Assembly: GCA_013396525.1 (NCBI GenBank)
Contig: VWYX01000410.1
Coordinates: forward strand, 107,618 to 171,617
Source: Chaetorhynchus papuensis
Taxonomy: Eukaryota; Chordata; Aves; Passeriformes; Rhipiduridae
Length of the DNA stretch: 64,000 nt
Direction: 5' to 3'
Position 1 is the first letter of the stretch. Each line of letters opens with the position of its first letter. Both the position numbers and the translations under genes were made by a program. Positions 32,303-47,300 of the stretch are shown piece by piece. A model generated the notes under the pieces. That model was not told where the DNA came from. It saw only the letters and a program-made list of their open reading frames with translations, and did not search any database.

Positions 32303-35300
32303 CTGAAGAGGAATAACAAATGTTAGGCAACCTGCTGTCCTTCCCTGCATTCTAATGCAGATGCATAGAAAGCTTATTTTTCAGGTTAGATGCAGCTGAT
32401 TGGTGGTTCTTACTACAGGGAAGGCAGAACAATAATCTTCTACCACACAAAGCAGATACAAATTCAGTTTTCATCCCTACAACCATTCAAGATTGCTGCT
32501 AAATTCTCATGATCCAGATGCATAAGTCTCAGTTGCCAGATTCAGCCCTATGCAGCAGCTGCCCATCAAGTCATAGCAGGGTTTTGGCTCTGGCTCTACA
32601 TACATAAAGATATGTGCTGTATACAGTTATTTCCACATTATAAATCTCGTAAGTACTCAACTTTTATCAAAATACAAGAAGACTAACCAAACACAGAAAA
32701 ATATTATGGAATGGACTTTTAAGTATGAAGATGTGAGAATTCCCAGCTTTAATATCAGCTAATCATGTGATTTCCTTATTTGCTTGCTTTATCAAAATAA
32801 ACTAAAATCACATTTGAAAAACTTTTAAGTTGCATCTAGTGCCAAAAATTCTTATATTGGATAAAAGCATCTGTACCTGAAGTCCTGTTTCCCTGCTGTT
32901 CAGAAAGCCTTTAGTTTTAAAGCAAACAAACAAAATCCTCCTGCCTTATTGGGAGATACTCTTTAACAGCTGCTTTAAAACAGGTGAGGTAACAGCCACC
33001 CTTGAGGTTATTCTGTTTGCTTAAGTGAGCAGAGCTAGTCCCCTAGCTAGGAGGAGTTTCCACTGTCAGTGGTTGGACTCTGATGATCTTAGAGGTCTTT
33101 TCCAACCCTAATGATTGTGTGATCTCTGTTACAAAGCAGTGCCTGTTTGCTGCTGATGGGTGCAGGCAGCTGTGGCAGCCCAGCCCAGCAGGAAGGATGT
33201 ACCTGCTCGTAGTCTGCAGAATGTGGAGATGCCCAGCTGCTGAAAGCGGACCTCTTGGTGGGTAAGAAAATTCTTGAGGTAGGCTTGAATCTCTCCAATA
33301 TAGTGCTTCCAGAAAATCATCATTTTTTCTGCATAAATGGGAGAACCACTGGAGATCAATATGAGCCTTTAAAACACTTTGAAAACTGATTTTTGTAACA
33401 ACATTTATAAGATCAATAATGACTCATCCACCTTCAGCTAAAACCAACATTACTGCAAAGAGTGGCAAGGGACTTCCCTGTACTACAGCTTCTGACAATA
33501 CTGCTGATAACTTCAGGTAAATAAAAAGCTGCGTGGGCGGCTGTGCTGGGAATCTGATTCCTGTGTAAGGGGCCTGCTGATTCACAGACAAGCCGGCCTG
33601 TTAAGCGAACCTATCCATGAGGTGATTGTGCTGTTGGACTCTGCTCACCACCTGAGAGACAGTCAACTCTGTTGCAAATCCTCAATGCTGGAATGAAACA
33701 GATTTGCATTTTCTCTTACTGGGGACTCACTACAGATTTCAGTTTTTCGTATGTCTAAGGTCTAAAATCTAACCATACCTTTCTAGAAAATGTGGCAAGA
33801 ATCATCTGAACACCCTATTCTTGCAAGTCTTAAAGGCTCTCAGCTGCATGGGACATGTATATTAAGCATAAAGCTGTTTGTTTTCTACAGGTAAAAATAA
33901 TGCTCTTTTTATTCTCTCTCATTGAAACTTTAAAAGTTTTGGCTGCATTCTTAAAAGCCACTTTACCTCACTGCTCCTGCTAATTTAGTCTACAATTATA
34001 ACAGCAGGATTTGGTTCAGTAAGAGTTTTTTTCTCTTGCTGGTCAGGGAGCAGAGGTAATCTAAAATTTTGGACCATAACCTCTGCTATCTGTGGGGAAT
34101 GCCATCCCATTTTACATACTGAGAAAGATGGTCAAACCGAAAGATGTAACCTTGTCTGAAGTGACCCTTGTCTGCAACAGGTTCTCATCTCTCCCCTGGT
34201 GAGGAGTATCTTAATGGTCGCCAACCTTCCTACTTAAGTTGTTTTTAGGGACCTCAGCATTGGCTATGGACCAGCCCTGCAGAATGGCAGTGCTTGAAGA
34301 ATCAGACCTTTATCTGTGGTCTGCTTTCATCCCTGGACTTTCTCATGCACTCAAGGACTGTTTTATTTCAAGGGTGACTGTAGGCACTTCTACTCTAATA
34401 AATTTGTCGAGACCAGACTGGGGGGGTGATACAGGAATATTAAAGGTTGTTCAGTGCCTGACAGTTAATTCCTTTGGGAAAAGGCTAATTTCACTCCAGA
34501 CAGCCATAAGCCTCTTTCAAAGCACAGTTAATCCTGTGTGACTTACCATGACCAATCATGTGCTGGATGATGGAGGCAGCATGAAAGGATGGCTCAGGCT
34601 GTTCCAGTTGGCCAGCCAGTCTCACCAAGCACTTTGTCAAAGGTTCATCCATCCACTGGACCATGTGTAACATGAATCCTTCTGGAAGGCAGAAAGGTAA
34701 GAGAGTAGTTGGTAAACAGGAACTCCAGTGTCCGAGAAATACAGGTGAGAGGTCTGCCAGAAACTGCTGAAATAGGGAATCCTTTATGCAACTGGAGAAG
34801 CAAAAAAAGTGCTGAACTTGGTTAATAAGTATGTTTAGGTTGTAAAAAAAGGGTCGTGTTCTGAGGTTATGCTCTCAGTAAGGTAAGGCTGTGGATTTGA
34901 TTCATATTTTGTTGGCTTTATGTTCTGCAAGAATGATTCACTTCATGTGCAAGATCCACTCTTGGCCTTTTGGGTTCAGACTGTCCAGCACTTACCGGGC
35001 ACCACTTGCAAATTTAAATGTTATGTGTTGCCAGCTTCATGGCCATTACACCAGATAAAAGAGATGACTTGTTTGACAGAAAATATCCAATACTGGGGCA
35101 TGTTGGGAAAATTTACACTCGTCCTTTCCGCCATGAAGAGTGCTGTACCTTTCATGAATTCCAATCAGGTATCTCTGATACAATTCATGTGCAAAAAAAT
35201 TTTAGATAAAGAGTTACTTTCTATTTTAGTCTTTTTTTTAATATTAGTTTCTGCTATGGCAAAATTATTTCACCCCAAGAAACTGGGAAATGTTACAAAT

Positions 35301-38300
35301 AGAAGTAGACAGGCCATGTACAGCAGAAAAGTTCAGCACAAAAAAATATAGAATAAAATAATTTACAGCAGTTGAACAAAAGCGCAGACAATGAAGCCCA
35401 CATGTCCTGCCAGTGAATTGTATTTTGTTCTTGAAGCTTACAACTAAACTCACAATGAATTTAAAGGGAAAGACTTGGGCTGTGTGTCCAGCTGTGCTCC
35501 ATCTCCTATTAGAGTTAATAAAGGACATGTGCACTTCCCTGATTCAGCCATTCACAGAGGGTTGCTGCCCTACCTTGCCTTGCCAGCTCAGCAAGGCAGA
35601 ATGTCACGTAACGAAGGGAGTCCTCCTGAGTGTCAGTCAGCAGCATGGTCTGCAGGAGGCCTTCGACACAGCGGCTCTCCGTGATTCTCTGCCACAAGAG
35701 AGACATTCATGTTTAGCATTTTCATCATGGTTTAGTGGTGTCTGGGTGCTTCAGAAGTTCTCCTACACTACTGAGGGCTAGGCCATCAATAATGGAAATG
35801 TCTCCTCCCAGATCTACCACAACCAGGTGACAACACCTTGGATTGTTCAGAGATCACTTGTACTGAGATAAACATTTTATAGACTGAGTTGAAAACAGAT
35901 GGGAGACTTAGCCTGTGCTGACCTGGATTAAAAGCACATGAGACCAAGAAATGAGTTCTGAATAAGCTGGCTGGAGGTGACTGGCTGCTAGTGAAGTTGT
36001 GAGGGAGGCCCAAACAGTGGAGACTGCTCATGGCTCCCAAAGTGAGCTCAGGTGTCTATCAACAAAAGGGAGTATCTATTTTTGTGTTCGCTCATTTTAT
36101 GCTGCAGTTTTTTAACTTGCTGCTTAGAGGTCCATGATGGATTGAGACTGCTGCCTTTCAAGATCCCACACTCTGTTTGTGTCCTGCTGGCATAAAAACA
36201 CCACTGTTTTTTTTCCTCTTGTGCCAAGGACTCTGAAGTGTTTTAGGGAGCATTCCTTAGAACTGACCCTGGAAACCTGGCACTCCCACTCATGTCTGTG
36301 TATTCACTTATGCACTGAGAGCTAGGTACTCTCTATATTATAAAGCTTTATGAAGGGGAAGCAGCTCTCAGCTGATAACAGGATAAAGTCACAGAATTTA
36401 AATACTTCAAAAAAACAACCCTGTTTGTCAAACTTTGAACGGATGGTCCATTTTTACTCCTTCTGTGGGCTTTGAGTTTGAGGGAATCTAGTTCCCCGCA
36501 AAACTTGATTTCACAGCTATTAGAAATTTATGTAATTCTTATCTTAGTAAAATACCCATACTTCTTCTGGCTGGTTTAAATCTCTGGAACTAGTAGTAAT
36601 TGGATCATGAACAAATAGAACAAAAAAAGAACTGAGCCTTGAAAAGTGTGTACTAGGAAGTGGGATGAAGCAGAAATGAGGATTTAGGTGGGGTTTTTCC
36701 CTCAGTATTGATTGCTACTGGTGGTACTGTTTGAACAAGGTAGTTTGAAAAGACGAGGAGAAAGGAAGTGCCTATGTGCATATGGATTTCGAAGCAAAGT
36801 CAGCAAGACAGATCTTTACAGCATTTTGGCACAACTAGTATCTTGCCAAAGAGGCAAAATGTACATCAATAGTTAGGGTTCTATTTCACAATGAAGGGCA
36901 GCTGAAGCATGAGAGCCAGGAAGTAAAGATTCAGTTCACAACAGACCTCAGATTTTCCTGAATTATTCCTTTAATTCATAAGAAATATCCTTGCTAGAAG
37001 AACTTTTTAAACCTATGATGCAGTCAAATTAGGTAACCACATCACTCATAGCAAAAATTAGATATTTCTTACTTTAATTGGGAAAATATGAATAAAACCG
37101 CCTTTCATTATGTTCCTTTTATTCATACATGCAATTTTGTGTAAAGTATATAGCAAATTGGCATATTTGCTATATACTTTACATTAACATTAATTACCAA
37201 GAGATTTTTTTTTTTTTAATGCTGATTTGACATAAATACAATGGCAACCTCACAGGGTATATAGTTCAATGACAAACATTGGGTACCTACCTGACGGTTT
37301 TTGGAAAGGCTCAGGTTTTTGATGATGCAAGCAGTATGTCCCACAATCACAGGGTCTGTTTTATGTGCTGCCAGTAACGTCCCCAGGCTCTGCAGTAGCT
37401 CAGCACATGCCAGAGTGTCCTAAGAGCAACCAGTAACTCAGTTACATCCAATGTGGACAACACAACACAACTTTGCAGTGAGCCATGGAGAGATCGAATT
37501 TAGCTCTGCAAGAAGAGCATTAGTTTGTTTATTTAAACCAAGGATGTGGCAGGGTCCAATGCTGCTTCTCTAAAGTGTGGTCTGACTGGCACTGACTATA
37601 GAGCACTTGCTATGGAAGGCTGAAGTCTTTAAGGTCCTGTAGTTTATTTTTGTTTCCATCAAATGCCTCACTGGGGTCGTTGCTAGTCAGGGTAAGGATG
37701 TGTGATCCTGACTGGAAGGAGAGGTGGTCAGGGTAGGTGTGAAAGGCAGAAGTACACAGTGAAGTAGCAGCAGCAGTGTGTCCTTGAGTACCTCAGCAAT
37801 TTACCTGGCTACAATAATGGGTTGTATGTTCAGATCAGTTTGTGATCAGGCACCTCTTTAGTAAACATTCTGTGCAACATCTTCTTTACACACGTATCTC
37901 TGCTGTCTGATGATATTTTAGAGGTACTTTACTGGGTATGTCTCTCTGAATGTAGTCTTCCTCCAATTACCATTAATATTAATTGAATCACATTGGCCTA
38001 GATTGAATGGCCTAGATTGAAAGGGACCCTAAACATCATCTAGTTCCAACTCCCCTGCTGTGGGCAGGAGCATCTTCCACTAGGCCAGGTTGCTCAGAGC
38101 CCCATCCCACTTGGCCTTAAACACTTCCAGGGATGGGGCATCTACAACTTCTCTGGGAAACCTGTTCCAGGGCCTCACCACCCTCACAGTAAAGAATTTT
38201 TTTTCTAATATCAAATCCAAACCTACTCTCTTTCAGTTTGAAGCCATTACCTCTTGTCCTGTAGTATCAGATCTGAGTCTGGATTACTGCACAGGTGGTT

Positions 38301-41300
38301 ACCTCAATAACAATATGGATTAAGGGGGTACTGCTCTGTGTAAGAGAAACCTGACTTCAACAGACTTTGGGTTAGGTCTACAGCTAAAAGCAAAAGATTT
38401 CCTCTTGGGCGTGTTTTTTCTTTCAGCCTCCTTCCCTTAAGAATTTAGGAGTTTTTTATGCAGTTCTTCAGTTTGTTCACAATGAACTATATTATTTGTG
38501 CTACTGGGAAACCAAGACGCATTAGCAAGGGAGTTCAATATAAAACAAATCATTGGTCCTATACACAGTTGCAAAAAATTACATCATTCTCAAACCTGTG
38601 AAATATCAGAATCACTAAAGGAGAGTTGAAAGGCAGATGACTCTAAAAGTTAGTTTAGCTTGAATCTTTCTTTTACTTAGGTTAAATTGCAAAAGTGTAT
38701 CTTATCTTCTTTTAATATCAGCTGACACCTTCACTTAGTTCATTCTAAGCCCTGTCACAACCAGCAATCCTAAAATAAAATGTGAAAATAAGTGGAAAGG
38801 GCAGTGCTATGCCTAAACACAGGGTATTTAAAGAATCCTATATGCAGACATGACAGTAAATTTTCCTTAGTCTTATTTTTCCTTTTCTTTAAAGGAAGAA
38901 ATAATATAGTTTTAGATAATCCAATTAAATTACAATTATGACTGTTTTCTATGCTTTTGGGCCAAATGTCCTCTTTTCTATGTAATCCCATCAACTATGA
39001 TACTTGTATTTGACTTGCTAAAGCCTGGGAGGAGGAAATTTTCTATGCATTATAAAGGAACTTTGTAATATATAATGACTTCTCTGACCTCTTGTTTATT
39101 TAGGACCTACATTAGTAAGTGACAGTACTTGAATTTTTCTGAACTTTTTTTGGCTGGAATATGGATGAGATCCAGATTTTGTTTACTGGTTCAATCTCTT
39201 GCACAGTGCAAGAGAATCACGAGAAAACTGTGAGTAAAAATAGATTGAGTGTTTCAGATGGATATTGATCTAAATTCTCCCAAGACTAGAATATTAAAAA
39301 AAAAAAAAAAGCATTCCAGCAGCAAGTGTGCTTACGGTTGCAATGCCGCACTCACACTCCTTACACAGGGATTTCTTGACAAGGTAAATATTATCCCATC
39401 GACCAGTTAGCAAGAAGGGAAGGCAAAGTTATTTTGTATCTGGAGTGGAGAGTCAGTGGCACCATCTGGAATAGACAGACTCCAGGTCTTTTGCTCAAAG
39501 GAATTTGATTTAAAAGACTGTTTTCTCACAAAGCCTGATTCTTTAGTGTTTCAGGGTTGGGCTGTCCTTGGGAAATCTGAATAAAATTCCCCCTGCAAGA
39601 GGGAAGTTTTCCAGCTCTTGCTGGGAATCCCTGTCAACAGCCTGACCAGGAGATTGCAAAAAGGGGGCTGAAGCAGGGCGAGGAGCTCCTGTGAAGCATT
39701 CCTGGGGGGTTGCTTCATGGTAACAAAAGGGCAGATGGATTCTGCCCCATTGTATCCTGGGTAGCATTTGTAATAATTCAAGCATCACTTGACTTGGTTG
39801 TAAAGGTTAGCTTTGTTCAGTGGTTTGTTTTCCGACAGTTGTTCCCATGGAGAAGTCCCTCTTTCACTCACAGAGAATTCAGCCTGAGTTAGAGAAAGAA
39901 ACCTTGAAAAGACTTGAAAAACAGGCCAGAAAAGGCATGGAGATGGAGAGGCAGGATATGAATACGAAGAGGTCAGCCTCTTCTCAGAGTGCCCAGGGCT
40001 TGCTCGCACAAAGCAGCAACATTCAGTAGTCAGAGACAGCCGTGTTTGCTCACTAAAACAAATTTAGAGATGTAAATACTTCGCACTGGAGAATAAAGCC
40101 TCGAGCGTGATGCTTTGCTTTCCAGCCTCCTGCTGCTGATCCTTTTTCCCTTATGAAGGATGGGCTGTTTCACCACTGGTGTACCAAGGCTGAGCTCCCA
40201 GTGCCTTTGTTCCCACCGACACTGACCACATCTCTTTGTGGCCAGGGGTTTGAAACACTGGTAGAGACAAGTTTCAGGACCAGGGAGAAAAGGATTAGTG
40301 GATAATCTTTGCTGGGAGAACAAAAGCGTAAATGGTGTTCGGAGACAAGAAAAGCAAAAGTGAGTGAAGACCATATTCCAGCATAATGTCTCATACTGAA
40401 TAACGTATTTACTGTGCAAATGGCCTTCAACTAACTTAATGCATTTCAATTGTAAGCTTGCTGAGAGCAAATTGTGTTCTGATTGTATGAGGCAGTTTGA
40501 CAAGCAATAAGGATGTTTGGAGCTCATGTAGCTACTGTGCCTTGAATAGCTCTGTGCACTAGTTGCTGCTTCGCAGGCATTGAGCTCACCCATTTTCTCA
40601 ATCACGTCCCAGAGGTACGGGAGGTGCAATTTTGGTTTGTGTACAGGCAACTGAACTGTAATGCACCAGGCTTTCCATACCCAGAGTAAATTTCCAATCA
40701 GGCTGAGTGTATTTCAGGCACAAGAAGCACCTAAGGCCACCTGAGGCTACTCAGACCCTCTCACTACTGCTTGAAGCAATGTGGAAACGTTCTCACGTAT
40801 TTTTGCCTTATGTACCCAACCTCTGACTACCTTCAATTGCTGCTGTTAGCTTGAAACACTTACCAAAAACCTCTCACATTTATGTTCTTAAGGATGTCTT
40901 TAATTACCGTAAAGAAAAAGTTTATTTAAAAACAAGAGTAATTTGTCAGTACTTGCTGTCATTTATTTCTAATCAGACTTCCTTATGTATTTGCTAATGT
41001 TGCACTATTAATGATGGTGTTTACCCTGAACGTGGGCAAGAGAATCATTCCATAACTTAGGACATGAGGATACACAGTCCTAGTGAAAGTCCTAATGCAT
41101 TAACTAAGAATAGACAGAATTTAGAATTCAGTTAGTTCCCCTTTTTGTTTTAATCCTAATTCAAAATATGTTAGTATTTTTCAAACGCACTTTTGAATAA
41201 AGCTGTCCATATAGGTAAGTAATGTATATTTGCCCTTTATTCTGCACTTAATGCACTTTAAGTGTGTGCTCTAAATTAGTTTCTCTGCTTTTCAGTGTGT

Positions 41301-44300
41301 GGGGAAGCTCTGTAGCCAAGAAATAACTTCCTCGGTTGCCCCCACGGTGGCAGTCTCTCATGGTGCTGTGTATGTCCTCCCTGGCACGCACCCTTGTGGA
41401 GACCTGTGGTCTGGGGACTGAGGGGACTAGAGGGAGTTGCAGGGAGTGCAAGGCAGTATCCACATATCCAGCGAATCTGACACCCATCTCCCCCTCTACT
41501 CTCTCACTGGTCTCTCCTTTGGATCCCACTCAGCACAACAGATGGCTCTTCAGGTAGGCAGTGACAGTGCAGATGCAGTAAACAAAGCCTTGCTAGTTTG
41601 GGTGGGACAGAGAAGGGTTGGAAATTCTCCCAGAGTCTATTGGTCATTCTCACATTGCATTTCATAGGCAGTTTTGCCATAACAGAGTGTTACTCCAGGT
41701 GGTGGCCAGAACTACTCTTTCCCCTCTGTTTTTGGGAAATGACCTCCCCTACCTGGTTGGGAGGGTGCTGAGACAGTATCCAGAGCAGAGCAATGGAGGC
41801 ACGACGCACGTCCTCGCTGCCAGAGGCCAGGAGAGAACACAGCTTGGGCAGGACGTTCTCAGCAACCATCTCAGCCTGGATGTCCGCTGGTGTGGGAAAA
41901 CAGCTGAGGTCAGGGAGGTTCAGAGCACTGCAGGGAGGCATTCAGGCTCTGACTCAAAACAGTTGACTGTTGCCTCAGTAATCAAATTAAAGGGGACCTC
42001 CCCATCTCCATGGGATGGGGCAATGACAGATGTTCGGTTTTAAGAATAAACCCTCATTTGTTGTGGTTCCTTTTGGTGAGGGATTAATACAAGCTTGGTG
42101 CCAGAATGTAGGTTTGGGAACCTTCAGTCTGCGTCTGAACCTCAAAAAAAAGAATGAGTGGAATTTTCTGAGTCCATTGCTGGCACAAGACCAGGTAAGA
42201 AGGTGGCAGCTTCTGCTGCACAAACAGAAAGACCTCCCATGCACCACCTATCTCGCAGAGTTAGCCAGGGTTAACCCAGTTAGCCTGGGTTAGCCAGGAG
42301 AGAGACCAGCCATCCCACTGAGCTGTTATACCCCACTTGCCCCTGCAACCTCAGTGAGTGCACTAAAAGGCAATGCCAGAGGAGCCAGCAGATGGAGAGG
42401 CAGATCTAAAAGGTCAAGCACCCCAGGGGGTTTTCAAACATGCCAAGGAGAAGCACAGCAATTCCTTCACTCTCAGCTGCTCTATAATTGTGATTGCTTG
42501 AAAATAAAGCACCTCTACATTTTCTAGATGAATAACTCTCGCCTGGAGTCTGGGGCTTTAGCATTGAGTGTGCCAGTCCTCTGCCACCACCTCCTGAATA
42601 TGTCATAGAAATGAATCTTGGGCATTTAATTGGATAGGGTTCTTTAAGAGGATGAGAAATGCATGGGAGAAAATTACATTTAATGACAGACAGAATCATG
42701 CCTTGGAGAAGACAGGTCCCCACTCAATAAGCAATTTCAGGAGACAGTCTGTCCCAATTGGGTTTAATGCTTAGGAAACATGGAAAGGAGGAAAACTTAG
42801 CAACTCACTAAGGCTCTGTGCATAAGAATACCTCTGCTGCCTCTCTCACCTTCTCCAGATACTCCCCTTGCTACCTGGGAGCTCTAAGACAGATTTAGTT
42901 AGGATATGCACTGCACCTTCCTCTTCCCTTAACATCCAGTGAAAATGTAGAAAAGAGGGTGTCTCTTTGCTTTTAATAGGAAAGGTTCCCAGCCCCTGTG
43001 CTCACTCTGAAAGGCAGAGAGCGAAAGAAATAGCGTGGTTTCTTCAATCTCCAAGATATTGCTTACCACTGGTAGCCAAATTTCTTAGGCAAACACATGC
43101 CTGGCTTGAAACCTGCTTGTGCCAAAGAAGAAAAAAAAAAAAAAAAAAGAATGAGAGAGAGGAGGAAAAAGAGCAGTTTCAGTAATACATGTTCTTGCCT
43201 ATTGCACACAAAATAAACATGACAACACTACCAAGCTATTACATTATCTTCAAGAATAAATTTTGGCACATAATTTTTTTTCAAAGTTTTGATGCAATTT
43301 TTTTCAGCCTCCTAGTATCAGTCATCCTACTGTTGATGAAGAATGGGGTTCAGATGTTGGCTTTATTTTAGAACATCTGATAAGTTATAGGAAAAGGAAA
43401 GGAAAGAAATTGTCCCATTTTCTTTGCCTTTTTTTCACCTCCCTTCTACACAGAATTTCAGGCTCCACCCTGAACTGTGGTTTCTTGAAGTTTCTTTGAT
43501 GTGGCTTCCAACAAAGCAAAATTTTCAAGATGCTATTCCTTGAAGCCATACAGTAAAAGTTCTGGATACCAAAAAGAAAAGAATAAAAGTAGCATAACAG
43601 ATGTGTCAGACACCTTCTGTCACAGACACAATGATCAAAGACAGAGCCTGGACAGGGCACTTCTCACATGATGTTTCAAGTTAATAGCACACAGGCCATC
43701 CTAGACTAAAGGAAGTGTCCAGGGCTGTAGAACAACTTTAGTAATTTCCCTTTGCTTTCTTCCTACACTGACCTTGGAGAACCCATGTGTTTTCTATTAT
43801 AGGTGTCTTTTCTCATGGGAAAGATGCTGCATAGGTACCTGTACAGTAGGTGAACGGAATGATGTGAGGCTGAAACTGGAAGTCCAAGTTTATAGCTCTA
43901 CTTGGATGTTAAGTCTTTTCACAAAGGGAAAGCTACAGCTTTACCTTGTCCGCAGGAGAGGATAGGAGAGAGATCAGTGTTCGCAGCAGGAATCTGTCAC
44001 TGGGTCTCAGCACAGCTTTGTGGTGCTGGACATTGGCTGCCACATTGCTTAAGGCAGCACAGCTGTAATACTGCAAAGAACCAAGAAAAAATGTAGACAG
44101 AGAGGTCTGAGTAATGACACATTTAACAGAATATAAATAAATTGGAGAAATACTCAGATTTAAAACTGATGAAAATAAAGTGCTTTTTCACCTTAAGGGT
44201 GTTTACGGGGTAGACACAACATGCTGTAGCTACTACAGCCATCCTGCTGGGCATGTTGTACAAACTCATTAGGACCCTGGCTGTTTGGGAATGTGCTGTG

Positions 44301-47300
44301 CTGCTGCAGTGACATTGCTGCTGGCACCTAAGTCAGGTCATCTGCTTCTCCTGTATTATATGTTTACATTTATTTACTCAAGCTGGATGTAGCTATTGCC
44401 CTAGCATGCCTAAAGATCATTTCCAAAGGATCTAAACATTAATGCTAGGGAGGATTACACACTTAAGAGTATTTATTACCAGGGAGGTATAATTAGAAGA
44501 AACAGGTTGAGCTACAGAGATGGAAATTTTAAGGTGAATTTCAGAGAAATCTAAAAATGCTGAAACAGTTTGCAGAAAGCAATTCCAGAGGGTCCATCCC
44601 TTCAGGCATTTAAAAAAAATCTGAATAGAGATAATTAAACTGAAGGAGAAAACAATTCTGTGCTACTCAAAGGACTGAACGAACAAACTACCAGGATAAA
44701 AGGCTTACAAGTCTGATTCATAGTTTATTTATCAGCATACTTTTGTATCAAGATGAGCTCTCTGCTGAGTGTGCAGAATCCCAAAGAAGTGTCTGTGATA
44801 GGCATAAAACAGGAAGATTTACAGATATTTACAACAACATGAAAAAGATCTTTTCAAGTTATGCCTCCTCAGAATACTTGGTAACATTGCTTAGAGTGGA
44901 AGATTAAAGTCAGGATGCAAAAAAAAACCCCAAAATGAAACAAAAAAACAAAACCCAGAGGAAGAGACCTATCTGCAACTTGTCTGATGATCCAAAAGAC
45001 ACAAGAAGGTAGCCACATAACAACCCTGTGCATGCATTAATGTGTGCTGGCAGACAAAGTTTTGTGTCATAAACTTTCTCCTGTGGAGTTACACAAATTG
45101 AGTCTTTTAATATACATTATCTGAATGAGCTGAGTTTCACCAAGATGCTCTCACATGTTTCTCCACTTCACTAGAGAAACCTTTCCTCCTCTCCCCATTT
45201 TCATTTCTGCATACTGTGGTTTGTGCTCTCCTTACAGTCACAATGTTACCGTTTTAAAATCTGACCTATTTTAGTCATACCTGCACTTCTGAGTCAGGAG
45301 ATTCCAGCAGCAAGGCAAGAACTGGTAGGGCTCCTTCCTTGCACAGGACTTGCTGGATTTTGTCTGCCATTAAAAAGAAAAAGTAAAAGTGTTGTCTTCC
45401 TTCCCTCCATCTCATCTGGAAGCACCATTCAAAAGGGATGTGCACAGTCCTTAGGTTCTAAAGAGTGCTGATGTTGTCCAAATGTATGCCAGTCAGTGTG
45501 ACTGGAGAGTATATAATTTAGAGCTTGTGTAATGCAGCAGTATGCAGATATTTTAGCAAAAAGATTAGCAGGTTGTCTGATTAAGCTTTTGATGGTTTTA
45601 TGCTGAAAACTGCTCTGATAATCTGAATTGCTGGAGAAGCTGAAAAGCCTCAGGTATGATCTTCGCTATGATTTCTGTGTTTCATAAACAAATTATTTAA
45701 AATATTCTGAATAATACCAGAAATGTAATAGCCAACCGTATAAGTTCTTGCCAACTGTTTCCTTCCACAATACAGAGTTCAGAGATGTAACTCATGACTT
45801 TATCATTTAGCTCTGTGAAATAATGGTATCGTCTTGGTAGGTGAGATTTAATGCTGGTTTGTTTCAGAGTTAATTATGGTTGTCTGCATGTAATTGCAGA
45901 GGACCAAGTACTGCTTTTATAAAGCTGTTGGCAGATATTCCAGGAGCCTTTACTGTCTGACCCATGATAGCTATACTTAGTATAGTCCAGCATTGAGTTA
46001 GTCAGAACAAGCAAAAAGTCCTAAAGCTCAACTTTGTTGGATAAGCTTCTGAGATTGCTTTAAGGTACACCAAACGTTTTAGGCCAAGTTATTTCTTTAA
46101 CAATCTTTTTCCTATTTCTTTGGCTGATAATTTAAATATTCATACACTAGCCCCCTAGAGATGAAAATCAAGCCTTTCTGTTTTGCTCCTAGGCATAAAA
46201 GGGCCTGTATCAGCTAAGCTTAAATCATCAACCTGTAGTACCAACATGAATGCCATATGCAGAGGAAATAACTTGTTGCTCAGATATGCTTTTATTCTTG
46301 CCTTAACCCTTTTGGATTATTTTTCTATCAGTGAGTTTTCTTTTGGCAAATTAGGTAAACCATTAGTCTGAAAGTACCTGATTGTGTGAGGTTCAGAATA
46401 GCACCAACTGCATTTTGTTGGACTCTGGGATCATAGGACTTGGCAAGAGACAGTAGGGGTGTAACTCCTCCAGCAGCACCAATCGCCTCTCGGTTGGACT
46501 CTGGAGAAAAGAATCAGAGAAAGAAAGACAGACTTACTGCCATCTTACTGTGAGCCACAAGCAGGACAACTAGCAGGAGTAGTTCTTTGGTGTTCCCTTC
46601 TGTGATTTCTCTGCATGCTCAAAGGAAACTATTAAAAATTCAGAGAGTTTAACAGGAAAGAAACCAACTCATGACTTCTGGATTAGCCATAAATCACAGC
46701 TGGTTCAATGCTTTTGGTTTGTGACTAGGATAATTAAAATATCCTTAAGTCCCTTTAAACAGGTTAACAAAGTGTTGTACTTGCTTCATACCCTTGGTAT
46801 GTCTGATCAAGCTATTCACAGTGTGATAACCAAAAGCTGTATCATTAACTGCAGGTAAGGTTTAATTAGTTTGGCAGGGTATATTCAGGGCCAGTTTCTC
46901 TTTTGGAATGTCCCTGCATCACCCACTTGACAGCTATAAACAATGCAGAGGTTTCTAAAGACAGAATTTGATTTAAATACTGGAATTTGAAAAGATTATG
47001 CTTCTGTGATTTGGTGGTGATTCCTTGTATTAAGTAATGTATTAAGTTGTACAGCTGTAATCAATATCCTGGTGTACAAGGAGAACTCAAAAAAGATCTG
47101 CAGAATCCCTTAAGACTCTTGGATGAAAAACTGCTGGAAAAAAAGAAAAACTATAATACTTAATGCTGTAAAATTAACAATAGTTATATACAGTTTAAAC
47201 AATGGCCAGTCTGTGGAAGTTTGCTGAGAGAAACATGAAGCAGACAGAGCAAAAAACATAAAGGTGTTTGGATGACATCAAGTCTTCAGGTGCTAACTAA

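Noticed and set aside
34990..35110. Possible extra exon of the Vac8-like gene with a CCCG/GTAAGT donor
   Set aside because: All three frames contain stops from any nearby acceptor, or need a phase that exons 11 and 12 do not offer.
39335..39400. Minus-strand CAACC/GTAAGC donor with upstream open sequence
   Set aside because: There is no matching acceptor or phase, and the text has no ARM character.
40030..40650. 206-codon minus-strand open frame, the longest in the window, with an exon-like part reading LPVHKPKLHLPYLWDVIEKM between TTCAG and GTGAGC
   Set aside because: Its phase (0 in, 1 out) does not fit between exons 9 and 10 of the Vac8-like gene (both phase 0). It has no ARM pattern, and exons 9 and 10 join well without it. 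An alternative transcript end cannot be excluded.
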